A stretch of 64,000 nt of DNA from Photorhabdus cinerea. GTDB lineage: Bacteria; Pseudomonadota; Gammaproteobacteria; Enterobacterales; Enterobacteriaceae. A program made the position numbers and the translations under genes. Where the stretch lies: the NCBI RefSeq assembly GCF_011189575.1, contig NZ_PUJW01000009.1:124001-188000 (forward strand), written 5' to 3'. This document shows, piece by piece, positions 7,873-16,829 of this stretch (positions within the stretch are counted from its first letter, which is position 1; every line of letters starts with the position of its first letter). The notes under the pieces were generated by a model. It did no database searches. It had not been told where the DNA came from and worked only from the letters and a program-made list of their open reading frames with translations.

Positions 7873-9744
7873 TTATTCGATATGACCTAACTTAATTTTA
7901 GCCCTTTCACGCAGGTTAATCAGTAAAGACTCCAGCATAGCGTTACCTATCTCATTCTGGTAACTATCAGTCATGCCTTTAATTTGCTCTTCCGATATAA
8001 CACCTGAAGTAACTTTATCCAGTTGGATCAGAACAATGTCATCCAGACTATTTTTCACTAAACCATACTCTGCTTTACCTTCTTTTGGCTGTGGTAAAGC
8101 AAATACTGCATCAACCAATGCATTATTCTGAGGTGTACGTTGAATAACCTGAGACTCACCAAACTTAATACCAGCATCTTTCAAGACTTGTTCACCTTTG
8201 CCTTCTTTTAAAGCGGCTAACAATCTCTCACTTTCAACTTGAAGCTGTTTTTCAGCTTTCTGACGCTTAACTAGTTCGGTAACCTGTTCTTTAACTTTTT
8301 CAAATGGTTGCACTGTTTCCGGTTTGTAGTTATCTACACGTAGAACAAAGGCACGATCACCTTCAACGGAGATCACATCAGAGTTAACACCTGTTGGTCC
8401 TTGTCCATCAACAAGATTACCTTCAAAAATTTCATGAATAACAGAACCAAAGTTAATCTCTGCTGGCACATTGTTACGATCAAACCATCCCGTTGTCACA
8501 ACCTTAGTACCTGAAGCTTCCTCAGCAGCAGCTAAGGATTCATTATCGCTAGTAGCCGCATCACTAACTTTCTGTTGTAGAGCATAGAAAGCATCTACCG
8601 CTTTTTCCTGCTTAACCGTTTTCTCAATTTCAGAGCGAACTTCAGACAAAGGTTTGGTTATTTGAGGCTTAACATCATCCAAATGGAAAATGGCGAAGCC
8701 ATTAGGAACCTTAATAACGGAAGAAATTTGGCCCTTCTCTTTCAAATTAGCTTTTTTCATCTCTTCAGGAAGAGAATCCTCTTCCATCCAGCCAATCTCA
8801 CCATTATTTTTTGCTGAAAATTTATCTGTGGATTTTTTAGCCGCCAATTTACCAAAATCAGCACCTTTATTCAGCTCATCAAGCACCACTTTGGCTTCAG
8901 CTTCAGTTGAAAGCTGAATCAGGCTATACTTTTTCTGTTCTGGCTGAGTATAGCGCTTCAGGTTATGCTCATAGTAAGTATCAATATCAACTGATGTGAC
9001 AGAAACTTTATCTATTTCATCTGCAGCATCCATTTTGATATAGCTAACTTTCACTTCTTCAGGAGCAATAAAGCCGTCCTTTTTCAGATTGTAGTAATCT
9101 TGTAATTCTTTATCTGTTACTTCTTGCTGAGCCTGAATTTTTTTCAGCTCCAATGTCACCAAACGAACGGTTCGTTGTTGCAGAAGCAGTTCAGCATTGA
9201 GTTTTACTTCACCAGGCAGTGCAACTTCACTATCAGAAAAAGCCATAATTAATTGCTGATTAATTAAATTCTGGCGTGTTTGTTCAGCAAAAACATCTGG
9301 ACTAAAATTCAAACGATTGAGCAGTTCCAAATATTTGTTGTTATCAAATTTACCGTTTGTCTGAAAATAAGGGGTATTTCGGATCGAATCCTTAACCTGC
9401 TCATCGCTAGCAGACAAACCTAACTCACGGGAATATTGATCAATCAACGCATTATTAACCAGACGTTCTAAAGCCTGACTACGAATCTGCTTCATGCTTT
9501 GTTCATTACTTGCCAACACAGAGAATTTATCTCCTAGTTGTTCTTGCAACATGTTTCTCTCTTGCTGAAACGCCTGCTCTAATTGAGCACGACTGATAGT
9601 CTGGCCATTCACTTCGGCAGCATAACTACCAGTTCCACTTGTCAGATAACCCCCAACACCAGTCAGTACAAAAGACAAAATAATGAGAGCCAGCACGATT
9701 TTAAGCACAGGACTGTTTGCCGCCGTGCGTAGGTTGTCCATCAT
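7873..9744 (-). CDS. ppiD: Periplasmic folding chaperone PpiD (parvulin-like)
   Basis: This 623-residue protein has the same length as E. coli PpiD. One N-terminal membrane anchor (about residues 14-34: LKIVLALIILSFVLTGVGGY) follows a short cytoplasmic MMDNLRTAANS. The periplasmic part contains a SurA-like chaperone region and a central parvulin domain (about residues 265-355, LIQLSTEAEAKVVLDELNKG through NGFAIFHLDDV). PpiD associates with the SecYEG translocon with YfgM and assists proteins leaving it; its prolyl isomerase activity is weak or absent. It lies downstream of hupB with a terminator between, so it probably has its own promoter. Confidence 0.96.
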   Translation of the reverse strand: MMDNLRTAANSPVLKIVLALIILSFVLTGVGGYLTSGTGSYAAEVNGQTISRAQLEQAFQQERNMLQEQLGDKFSVLASNEQSMKQIRSQALERLVNNALIDQYSRELGLSASDEQVKDSIRNTPYFQTNGKFDNNKYLELLNRLNFSPDVFAEQTRQNLINQQLIMAFSDSEVALPGEVKLNAELLLQQRTVRLVTLELKKIQAQQEVTDKELQDYYNLKKDGFIAPEEVKVSYIKMDAADEIDKVSVTSVDIDTYYEHNLKRYTQPEQKKYSLIQLSTEAEAKVVLDELNKGADFGKLAAKKSTDKFSAKNNGEIGWMEEDSLPEEMKKANLKEKGQISSVIKVPNGFAIFHLDDVKPQITKPLSEVRSEIEKTVKQEKAVDAFYALQQKVSDAATSDNESLAAAEEASGTKVVTTGWFDRNNVPAEINFGSVIHEIFEGNLVDGQGPTGVNSDVISVEGDRAFVLRVDNYKPETVQPFEKVKEQVTELVKRQKAEKQLQVESERLLAALKEGKGEQVLKDAGIKFGESQVIQRTPQNNALVDAVFALPQPKEGKAEYGLVKNSLDDIVLIQLDKVTSGVISEEQIKGMTDSYQNEIGNAMLESLLINLRERAKIKLGHIE

Positions 9745-9810
9745 AAAGAGGCAAAACTCCGCTTTAGTGAAATTGAAACTACCATATTACGCTAATTCAA
9801 GCGCTAAGAG

Positions 9811-9841
9811 AAAAAAAGCGCACCAATCAATTGATGCGCTT
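9811..9841 (-). terminator. Rho-independent terminator of hupB
   Basis: On the minus strand, AAGCGCA pairs with TGCGCTT around a 12-nt loop and is followed directly by a run of T residues. It lies about 70 bp after the hupB stop codon. Confidence 0.85.
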
Positions 9842-9910
9842 CTATTCTAACTTACCAAATCTGTCTCGTCAGTTTAGTTTGCCGATATAACAAGCACTGA
9901 CAAACAATAT

Positions 9911-10195
9911 TTAGTTTGTGTTACCGTTAACAGCATCTTTCAAACTCTTACCTGGACGGAAAGCAGGTACTTTAGCCGCAGCAATTTTGAGCTCTTTACC
10001 TGTCTGAGGGTTACGACCAGTACGTGCAGAACGTTCACGAACGGCAAAAGTACCGAACCCTACCAGAGCAACATCATCGCCATCCTTCAATGCACCCGTT
10101 ACAGAAGAAATGAATGCATCTACTACACGCCCTGCAGCTGCTTTAGAAATGTTAGAGTCAGCAGCAATTTTGTCGATCAGTTGTGATTTATTCAC
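9911..10195 (-). CDS. hupB: DNA-binding protein HU-beta
   Basis: HU is a small histone-like protein that bends and compacts DNA as a dimer. This 94-residue subunit has the family signature GFGTFAVRERSARTGRNPQTG and the beta-arm proline region FRPGKSL. The start is set at the GTG encoding VNKSQLIDKIA, because E. coli hupB also begins with GTG at this point and GGGGA lies about seven bases upstream. In-frame ATGs up to five codons earlier lack such a site. It has a short C-terminal extension (NGNTN) relative to the 90-residue E. coli protein. It lies between lon and ppiD, with its own promoter and terminator visible. Confidence 0.96.
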   Translation of the reverse strand: MNKSQLIDKIAADSNISKAAAGRVVDAFISSVTGALKDGDDVALVGFGTFAVRERSARTGRNPQTGKELKIAAAKVPAFRPGKSLKDAVNGNTN

Positions 10196-10263
10196 TCTTA
10201 TCATCCCCATATAGTATTTTACTATCGCATAAGAATCCTAGCGGATAACCCGATAGCAGTGCC

Positions 10264-10292
10264 GTTATATCAATCCTTTCCAATATTGGCAA
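10264..10292 (-). promoter_or_regulatory. Sigma-70-like promoter of hupB
   Basis: On the minus strand there is TTGCCA (10287-10292), a 17-bp spacer and TATAAC (10264-10269), placing the start point about 60 bp before the hupB GTG. Spacing is ideal and each box differs from consensus at one position. Confidence 0.6.
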
Positions 10293-10337
10293 GAAATCAT
10301 AAGACAGCAAAATATTTATCAGACAGTTCATCGATAC

Positions 10338-10373
10338 AAAAAAGCTGGCAAGTCTGAGTTAACTTACCAGCTT
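10338..10373 (-). terminator. Rho-independent terminator of lon
   Basis: On the minus strand AAGCTGGTAAGT pairs with ACTTGCCAGCTT with one mismatch and is followed by TTTTTTG. It begins about 40 bp beyond the lon stop. Confidence 0.88.
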
Positions 10374-10414
10374 ATATTTCATCCATAACTCTCGAAATCG
10401 TTCACTATTTTATA

Positions 10415-12769
10415 TTACTTCACTGACACCAATTCAGCACCAAACACTGGGTTCTGCAATGTAATAGTTAAAACATCTTCAATACTCTTAACCGGATGGA
10501 TCTGTAGATCTGCAATAATATTCTGGGGAATCTCCTCCAGATCGCGTTTATTCTCTTCTGGAATTAAGACCGTTTTAATTCCACCTCGATGAGCAGCCAA
10601 TAGTTTCTCTTTCAAACCACCGATCGGCAGAACCAAACCACGAAGTGTAATTTCACCTGTCATAGCAACATCAGCACGAACTGGATTGCCTGTCAGACAG
10701 GAAACTAATGCTGTACACATAGCGATACCTGCACTTGGACCATCTTTGGGTGTCGCACCTTCCGGAACATGGACATGGATATCCCGTTTCTCATAGAAAT
10801 CAGAGTTGATACCCAATTTATCAGCACGGGCTCGAACAACGGTTAATGCAGCCTGAATTGATTCCTGCATGACCTCGCCCAGTGAACCGGTATAGGTCAG
10901 TTTACCTTTTCCTGGAACACACGCGGTTTCAATTGTCAGTAAATCACCACCGACCTCAGTCCATGCAAGTCCTGTAACCTGACCAATACGGTTTTCTGTA
11001 TCTGCACGGCCATAGTCTACACGTTGAACACCCAGATAATCTTTTAGGTTATCTGCACTGATCTCAATGTGTTTCAAACTTTTATCCATTAGCAATGTCT
11101 TCACCGTCTTACGGCACAGCTTAGAAATTTCTCGCTCTAAGCTACGCACCCCAGCTTCACGGGTGTAATAACGGATAATACCAATGATGGCACTGTCATC
11201 AATAGTTAATTCATGTTTTTTCAGAGCATTACGCTCAATCTGCTTAGGCAGCAAATGACGTTTAGCAATATTCAGTTTTTCATCTTCGGTATAACCGGAC
11301 AGACGAATAATCTCCATACGATCCAATAATGGTGCAGGAATATTCATGGAGTTGGATGTTGCAACAAACATGACATCTGACAGATCGTAATCAACTTCCA
11401 AATAATGGTCATTAAATGCCACATTCTGTTCCGGGTCCAAAACTTCCAGTAAAGCTGAAGCTGGATCACCACGCATATCAGATGACATTTTGTCAATTTC
11501 ATCTAGCAAGAACAGTGGATTTTTCACCCCAACTTTGGACATTTTTTGAATCAATTTGCCCGGCATAGATCCAATATAGGTACGGCGGTGACCACGGATT
11601 TCAGCTTCATCACGGACCCCACCCAGTGCCATACGCACATATTTCCGCCCAGTCGCTCGCGCAATAGACTGACCTAAAGAGGTTTTACCTACCCCAGGAG
11701 GGCCAACTAAACATAAAATCGGCCCTTTAATTTTGCTGATTCGGCTTTGTACTGCCAGATACTCAAGAATGCGCTCTTTAACACGCTCCAGGCCATAATG
11801 GTCGGTATCCAGAGTTTCCTGGGCGTTAATTAGATCTTTTTTAACCTTACTGCGAGTAACCCACGGAACCTGTACCATCCAATCGATGTAACTACGGACA
11901 ACAGTTGCTTCTGCTGACATAGGCGACATCATTTTCAGCTTTTGCAATTCAGCTTCAGCTTTTTCACGGGCTTCCTTTGGCATTTTTGCCGCTTCAATTT
12001 TGCGCTTGAGAGTTTCATACTCATCAGGCGCATCATCCATTTCACCCAATTCTTTCTGAATTGCTTTCATTTGCTCATTCAGGTAGTACTCGCGCTGGCT
12101 TTTTTCCATTTGTTTCTTCACGCGGTTACGGATTCGTTTTTCTACCTGTAATAGATCAATTTCTGATTCCATCATTGCCATCAGATATTCAAGGCGCTCA
12201 ACGACATCAGACATTTCCAGAACAGTCTGTTTATCATTGAGTTTCAGTGGCATATGCGCAGCAATTGTATCAGCTAGTTTAGCTGAATCTTCAATACTGT
12301 GTAACGAGGTCAGAACCTCTGGTGGAATTTTCTTATTTAGCTTAATGTAACCTTCAAACTGATTAATAGCTGTCCTTATCAAAACTTCCTGCTCACGCTC
12401 ATCAACGATCGGTGAGTCAAGATACTCAGCCTGAGCAGAAAAATGTTCACCATTATCAGCCAGAGTCGTGATACGAGCACGTTTCAACCCTTCAACGAGT
12501 ACTTTTACAGTACCATCAGGCAGTTTTAACATCTGTAAAATAGACGCTACTGTACCAACGGAGAAAAGGTCATTAACCCCTGGCTCATCAGTTGAAGCTT
12601 CTTTTTGCGCAACCAACATGATCTGTTTGTCATGATCCATTGCTGCTTCCAGGCAGTGAATAGATTTTTCACGCCCTACAAACAGTGGGATCACCATATG
12701 CGGGTAAACCACCACATCGCGCAAAGGCAATACAGGGATTTCTATGCGTTCGGAACGCTCAGGATTCAT
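10415..12769 (-). CDS. lon: ATP-dependent protease Lon
   Basis: Lon is a homohexameric cytoplasmic protease that degrades misfolded proteins and specific regulators such as SulA. At 784 residues it equals the E. coli enzyme. It has the LON substrate-binding domain (about residues 10-200), a coiled-coil region, the AAA+ module with Walker A GPPGVGKTS and Walker B LFLLDEIDKM, and a C-terminal protease domain. The catalytic Ser in PKDGPSAGIAM and Lys in GGLKEKLLAAHRGG correspond to Ser679 and Lys722. It lies downstream of clpX and has a sigma-32-type promoter upstream and a terminator downstream, so it can be expressed as a single heat-inducible unit. Confidence 0.98.
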   Translation of the reverse strand: MNPERSERIEIPVLPLRDVVVYPHMVIPLFVGREKSIHCLEAAMDHDKQIMLVAQKEASTDEPGVNDLFSVGTVASILQMLKLPDGTVKVLVEGLKRARITTLADNGEHFSAQAEYLDSPIVDEREQEVLIRTAINQFEGYIKLNKKIPPEVLTSLHSIEDSAKLADTIAAHMPLKLNDKQTVLEMSDVVERLEYLMAMMESEIDLLQVEKRIRNRVKKQMEKSQREYYLNEQMKAIQKELGEMDDAPDEYETLKRKIEAAKMPKEAREKAEAELQKLKMMSPMSAEATVVRSYIDWMVQVPWVTRSKVKKDLINAQETLDTDHYGLERVKERILEYLAVQSRISKIKGPILCLVGPPGVGKTSLGQSIARATGRKYVRMALGGVRDEAEIRGHRRTYIGSMPGKLIQKMSKVGVKNPLFLLDEIDKMSSDMRGDPASALLEVLDPEQNVAFNDHYLEVDYDLSDVMFVATSNSMNIPAPLLDRMEIIRLSGYTEDEKLNIAKRHLLPKQIERNALKKHELTIDDSAIIGIIRYYTREAGVRSLEREISKLCRKTVKTLLMDKSLKHIEISADNLKDYLGVQRVDYGRADTENRIGQVTGLAWTEVGGDLLTIETACVPGKGKLTYTGSLGEVMQESIQAALTVVRARADKLGINSDFYEKRDIHVHVPEGATPKDGPSAGIAMCTALVSCLTGNPVRADVAMTGEITLRGLVLPIGGLKEKLLAAHRGGIKTVLIPEENKRDLEEIPQNIIADLQIHPVKSIEDVLTITLQNPVFGAELVSVK

Positions 12770-12858
12770 AGAGCTCTCTCTTCGTTTAGCTTTCGCCAGT
12801 TTTTAGGGAATCTCGTGAAACACGGTTCTCACGAGTTTCACATCATAGAATATAAAAT

Positions 12859-12885
12859 ATATGGGGACAGGAATTTGACATTCAA
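12859..12885 (-). promoter_or_regulatory. Sigma-32 (heat-shock) promoter of lon
   Basis: The minus strand reads TTGAA at the -35 (12881-12885), 14 bp, then CCCCATAT at the -10 (12859-12866). This is close to the sigma-32 consensus CTTGAA-N13-17-CCCCATNT, about 90 bp upstream of lon. The lon gene is a known member of the heat-shock regulon in E. coli. Confidence 0.82.
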
Positions 12886-12901
12886 TGGTACAATACGCCA
12901 A

Positions 12902-12933
12902 TAAAAACAAAATGAGGGTAACCCCCTCATTTT
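12902..12933 (-). terminator. Rho-independent terminator of clpX
   Basis: AAAATGAGGG and CCCTCATTTT form a perfect 10-bp stem with a 5-nt loop. On the minus strand it is followed by GTTTTTAT. It lies 45 bp past the clpX stop and just upstream of the lon heat-shock promoter. Confidence 0.88.
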
Positions 12934-12977
12934 ATTCAACAATACCCAGTTTAATGAATTCCCTGTCCTGATCTCAA

Positions 12978-14249
12978 TCACTCACCAGAAACCTGAGCAT
13001 CCGGTTTGCTGTAAATCAGTAATGGTGCAGATTGGCCATTGACAACAGATTCGTCTACAACAACTTTTCCAACATTTTCCATCGATGGCAGATCATACAT
13101 AGTGTCCAACAATGCACCTTCAACAATAGAACGCAGGCCACGAGCACCTGTCTTACGAGCCATTGCTTTCTTAGCAATAGCGGTCAGGGCTTCAGTTCTG
13201 AATTCCAGATCGACACCTTCGAGGTTAAATAACGCCTGATACTGCTTAGTCAACGCATTTTTAGGTTCTTTCAGAATCTGAATCAACGCTTCTTCACTCA
13301 ATTCACTGAGTGTAGCAACAACAGGTAACCGTCCAATAAATTCAGGAATTAGCCCAAATTTGATCAGATCTTCTGGTTCAGCCTGTGCAAGAAGTTCACC
13401 TTCAGTCGCTTTTTCTGACTCACCTTGCACCTTCGCACCAAAACCAATACCGGTACTGGTATTTAGACGCTGACCAATTACTTTATCCAGGCCAGCAAAC
13501 GCCCCACCACAAATGAATAAGATTTTAGAGGTATCTACCTGTAAAAATTCCTGCTGAGGATGTTTACGTCCTCCCTGAGGCGGAACTGCTGCAATTGTAC
13601 CTTCAATCAGTTTTAATAGTGCTTGTTGTACACCTTCACCGGAAACATCCCGGGTAATCGACGGGTTATCAGATTTACGTGAAATTTTGTCAATTTCATC
13701 GATGTAAACAATACCGCGCTGGGCTTTTTGCACATCGTAGTCACATTTTTGCAGTAATTTCTGAATAATGTTTTCTACGTCTTCACCCACATATCCCGCT
13801 TCGGTCAGAGTAGTCGCATCCGCCATAGTAAAAGGGACATCGAGATAACGGGCCAGCGTTTCAGCCAACAGCGTCTTACCACTCCCTGTCGGTCCAATGA
13901 GCAGAATATTACTTTTACCTAATTCAACACCGTTACTCATATCACCATTACGCAACCGCTTGTAATGGTTATAAACAGCAACTGCCAGCACCTTTTTCGC
14001 CGTTTCCTGGCCGATCACATAATCATCCAGATGTTGACGGATTTCATGAGGAGTTGGTAATGCACTACGCTCACGATGTGGTACAAGCTCTTTAATTTCT
14101 TCGCGAATGATGTCGTTACATAAATCCACACATTCATCGCAGATATACACTGACGGGCCAGCAATCAATTTTCGCACTTCATGTTGGCTTTTCCCGCAGA
14201 AAGAGCAATACAGCAGCTTTCCTGAACCGTCTTTGCGCTTATCTGTCAT
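12978..14249 (-). CDS. clpX: ClpXP protease ATPase subunit ClpX
   Basis: ClpX is the AAA+ unfoldase that feeds tagged proteins into ClpP. The 423-residue protein has the N-terminal zinc-binding domain with Cys15, Cys18, Cys37 and Cys40, Walker A GPTGSGKT at residues 119-126, the pore loop GYVGED, and Walker B YIDEIDK. The IGF loop that docks on ClpP is present (TGIGFGAK). It follows clpP by about 140 bp on the same strand with a hairpin in the gap, and a terminator separates it from lon. Co-transcription with clpP is expected from E. coli. Confidence 0.98.
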   Translation of the reverse strand: MTDKRKDGSGKLLYCSFCGKSQHEVRKLIAGPSVYICDECVDLCNDIIREEIKELVPHRERSALPTPHEIRQHLDDYVIGQETAKKVLAVAVYNHYKRLRNGDMSNGVELGKSNILLIGPTGSGKTLLAETLARYLDVPFTMADATTLTEAGYVGEDVENIIQKLLQKCDYDVQKAQRGIVYIDEIDKISRKSDNPSITRDVSGEGVQQALLKLIEGTIAAVPPQGGRKHPQQEFLQVDTSKILFICGGAFAGLDKVIGQRLNTSTGIGFGAKVQGESEKATEGELLAQAEPEDLIKFGLIPEFIGRLPVVATLSELSEEALIQILKEPKNALTKQYQALFNLEGVDLEFRTEALTAIAKKAMARKTGARGLRSIVEGALLDTMYDLPSMENVGKVVVDESVVNGQSAPLLIYSKPDAQVSGE

Positions 14250-14332
14250 CAGTCACAACCTCACTTTATCAACTGCTACCCCAGATTCGTCTGGCAAAGC
14301 AGGAAACTTCTGCTATTACCCCGAACAACATT

Positions 14333-14358
14333 GCCTTACCAAATGATAATGGTAAGGC
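14333..14358 (-). other. Intergenic hairpin between clpP and clpX
   Basis: GCCTTACC and GGTAAGGC form a perfect 8-bp stem with a 10-nt loop, 34 bp after the clpP stop. No T-run follows on the minus strand, so it is more likely an attenuator or mRNA-processing stem that sets the ClpP:ClpX ratio than a full terminator (inference). Confidence 0.5.
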
Positions 14359-14392
14359 GAATATTTATATTATAGCTTCCGGGAATAATAAA

Positions 14393-15016
14393 TTAATCGC
14401 GATGGGTAAAAATCTTATCAACCAACCCATATTCTACGGCTTCACTTGCTGATAAGAAACGATCACGTTCTGTATCTTTCTCGATTTCTTCGAGAGGTTT
14501 GCCCGTATGCTTTGCCATCAAACTATTCATACGCGCTTTAACCTTAAGTATTTCCTGAGCATGAATTTCAATATCTGTAGCCTGCCCTTGGAAACCACCT
14601 AATGGTTGATGGATCATGACCCGGGAATTTGGCAAACAGAAGCGTTTTCCTTCTGCACCAGCGGTCAGTAAAAATGCCCCCATTGAACACGCCTGTCCCA
14701 TACAGATGGTACTGACATCCGGTTTAATAAACTGCATGGTGTCATAAATAGACATTCCCGCAGTAATCACACCACCTGGTGAATTTATATATAAGAAAAT
14801 ATCTTTTTCCGGATTTTCTGCCTCAAGGAACAACATCTGAGCCACAACCAGGTTTGCCATATGATCTTCAACCTGACCCGTCAGAAAAATAATACGCTCT
14901 TTTAACAGACGTGAATAAATATCGAACGAACGTTCCCCACGTGCAGTCTGTTCAATTACCATCGGCACCAAAGCCATATGAGGCACATATTGATCCCGCT
15001 TGTCGCTATATGACAT
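14393..15016 (-). CDS. clpP: ATP-dependent Clp protease proteolytic subunit ClpP
   Basis: ClpP is the serine peptidase barrel of ClpXP and ClpAP. It has 207 residues, the same as the E. coli precursor, with the catalytic triad at Ser111 (GQACSMGA), His136 (MIHQPLGG) and Asp185 (ERDRFL). An N-terminal propeptide of about 14 residues precedes ALVPMVIEQT. GGAGA lies six bases before the ATG. In other enterics tig lies immediately upstream; here about 2.9 kb of foreign DNA separates them, but clpP retains its own sigma-32-like promoter. Confidence 0.98.
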   Translation of the reverse strand: MSYSDKRDQYVPHMALVPMVIEQTARGERSFDIYSRLLKERIIFLTGQVEDHMANLVVAQMLFLEAENPEKDIFLYINSPGGVITAGMSIYDTMQFIKPDVSTICMGQACSMGAFLLTAGAEGKRFCLPNSRVMIHQPLGGFQGQATDIEIHAQEILKVKARMNSLMAKHTGKPLEEIEKDTERDRFLSASEAVEYGLVDKIFTHRD

Positions 15017-15162
15017 TTCCGTCTCCTAATAGAATTCATGTTGGTGCCATTCATAACCAATTCTACTTGAGATAAGCGATGATGACCATGATTCAAAGTT
15101 AGCCAATCAAGGGAAGACCTCCCCTGAAAAATTTTGCAATCATATACATAATATGAAAAAGG

Positions 15163-15190
15163 ATCTGGGGTTAATCCCACTTTTTTCAAG
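15163..15190 (-). promoter_or_regulatory. Sigma-32 promoter of clpP
   Basis: The minus strand reads CTTGAA (15185-15190), 14 bp, then CCCCAGAT (15163-15170), close to the heat-shock consensus. It lies about 150 bp upstream of clpP, between the tig-type terminator and the gene, so clpP expression should not depend on tig transcription. Confidence 0.75.
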
Positions 15191-15212
15191 AAAAATCTCG
15201 CCTTCCACGAAT

Positions 15213-15241
15213 AAAAAAACCTGCAAATAAATCTGCGGGTC
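15213..15241 (-). terminator. Intrinsic terminator, probably the displaced terminator of tig
   Basis: On the minus strand ACCCGCA pairs with TGCAGGT with one mismatch and is followed by seven T residues. In the undisturbed enteric order this place is just downstream of tig. Here tig ends 2.7 kb away, so the terminator seems to have been separated from its gene by the insertion (inference). Confidence 0.7.
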
Positions 15242-15245
15242 AGAT
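15231..15245 (+). repeat. 15-bp inverted repeat, left copy
   Basis: ATCTGCGGGTCAGAT is the exact reverse complement of 17838-17852. The two copies bound the IS remnants and the glycosyltransferase gene. Both copies lie within terminator-like hairpins. Confidence 0.75.
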
Positions 15246-15316
15246 TATTAACAAAATGTTGACTTTTTAGTCGATACTTTGATCTAGTAAAATCTCGTGC
15301 AAAAAAGCTGACTACT

Positions 15317-15739
15317 ATGGTGAGAATGTCACTTCTTCCACAATTTCTCTCTGAAAAAGTCTCCTTTGAGGAGCAGATGCCTGGACGTAAAATTGATGCC
15401 ACTATCAATTCAATTCCGAATTTATCCTTAATAAAGCTGCTCATCTCTACTTCGAATAACAAGCGGCCTGCCATTGACACGGTCATGCTGATAAAAATGA
15501 TGTTGTTAGGTTATCTGTTTGGCATTTCAGTGAACAACATGTTAGTTCAAGAAATTTATGTTTATGTCAATGTCGTGAAGCTGACAAAATGGGTAATCAA
15601 GTGGAAAGTGGATGCGCGACGAAAAGAAACGGTAGAAAAGAGTTTGGTAGACGCGAAACAATATGATAGTTTCCCACTTTTAACTGAAACCAAAAGCAGA
15701 ATTCAGGCAATCCTTAGCACACATTGTTTTGATGTATAG
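15317..15739 (+). pseudogene. Remnant of an IS1182/IS5-type transposase (internally deleted)
   Basis: This 140-codon reading frame begins like the N-terminal DUF772 domain of IS1182/IS5-type transposases, with the recognisable block RPAIDTVMLIKMMLLGYLFGI. It then jumps to DARRKETVEKSLVDAKQYDSF, resembling a block from the C-terminal catalytic half (RR-x-x-VE-x-x-F-ADAK). The central part with the first catalytic residues is missing, so no active enzyme can be made. An internal deletion of about two thirds of the gene is inferred. Its 3' end abuts an IS3-type remnant on the other strand. No terminal inverted repeats were found. Confidence 0.65.
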
Positions 15740-15979
15740 CCACTTAATGCCCATATTGAGTCGCTCATAATTAAGACCATTGCCATTTTGTCGCATACTC
15801 CTGTAATTTATCCAACGATGGAAATAAATATTTCCCCAACCAGTCATCACGGATTTTCGGTTATAACACTTAGTATAGGTATTCTGCTATAACTTATTCG
15901 TTTGGATAAAATTAAGTCTTATTTTATACTCTTCAGCCCAGTCCATAAATTCATGGTTAATATATTTCAGGTCGTTATC
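15738..15979 (-). pseudogene. Remnant of an IS3-family transposase (OrfB C-terminal part)
   Basis: Reading the minus strand from 15979 gives DNDLKYINHEFMDWAEEYK, then IRLNFIQTNKL, a stop, QNTYTKCYNR, a frameshift, then WLGKYLFPSLDKLQEYATKW. After another shift it ends in YERLNMGIKW. These correspond in order to the DNGPEY, FIQPGKPQQNAYIERFNR, WLxxYxFxxxxExQxYATxW and YNNERPNMGIGG blocks of IS3-family OrfB. At least two frameshifts and a stop are present and the N-terminal half is absent. It is a decayed fragment too broken to appear as an open reading frame. Confidence 0.72.
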
Positions 15980-15980
15980 A

Positions 15981-16720
15981 CAATTTATTGAGACAAGTAC
16001 CAATCATTGAAGAAAAAATTTTATACCTTCGTAAAAATTACCATTTTGGTAGCGCCCAAATAGGCTGGTATCTGGCTAGATATCACAATTTGAAAGTTTC
16101 CATGTCTGTAGTCTACCGTGTTCTATGCCATCATGGTCTTAACAGACCTCCTAAGAATCTCAGAAAGCGCCAAATCAAATCGATTAAACCGTATGAAAAG
16201 AAAATACCGAGACATCACGTTCAAGTGGACGTTAAGTTCCTAAACTTCAAAGATGAGAACGGGAATAAAGTCCATAGATTCCAATACACAATAATTGATG
16301 ACGCAACGCGTATAAGAGTGCTAAAAGTTTATGAAAAACATAACCAGCCATGTTCCATTGACTTTATTAATTATGTCGTCGAAGAATTCCCTTTTCGGAT
16401 CAAAATGATTCGCACAGATAATAGTCACAAATTTCAGTCGAAATTTCATTGGCGCTGCGAGGATTTGGGGCTTGAACATGCGTATATCAGACCCACTAAT
16501 CCTGATCTGAACGGGAAAGTTGAGCACTTTCACCTCACAGATAAGCAAGAATTTTACCAATTACTGAACTTACTAAAGGAGATGTAGATTTAGAAGCCAA
16601 ATTAGCTGAATGGGAGGCGTCTTACAACTATCACATATCACAGACCCCATAGTGGCTTGAAAGGCAAAACGCCTTATGAGACTCTAAAGCTATTTGTGAT
16701 AAACTTAAAAATGATATATT
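15981..16720 (+). pseudogene. Remnant of an IS481-family DDE transposase (frameshifted)
   Basis: A 199-codon frame (15988-16587, opening with TTG) matches the integrase core of IS481-type transposases. It has EKILYLRKNYHFG, the first catalytic Asp in HVQVDVKFL, the second in IRTDNSHKF and the Glu in NGKVEHFH. The usual N-terminal helix-turn-helix of about 90 residues is missing. After QEFYQLL the frame shifts to TKGDVDLEAKLAEWEASYNYH, and again to HRPHSGLKGKTPYETLK, ending near 16715. It is therefore a truncated pseudogene with two frameshifts. It starts directly where the IS3-type remnant ends. Confidence 0.8.
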
Positions 16721-16829
16721 GAACATGTGTAAGATGTTGTGTGCTCTGTACAGATTTTTTGAGCAGAACTAGCAATAAAAACTTGCAATGGTGCAAAGGG
16801 AATTATTCAGATAAAGATAGGAGAAATCG

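Noticed and set aside
12605..12904. 99-codon plus-strand frame over the lon start and promoter
   Set aside because: It is antisense to lon and covers the conserved heat-shock promoter; no coding features.
14956..15486. 176-codon minus-strand reading frame overlapping the clpP start
   Set aside because: It runs through the clpP promoter, the terminator and the start of clpP in another frame, shows no recognisable domain and contains the sigma-32 promoter elements; treated as chance.
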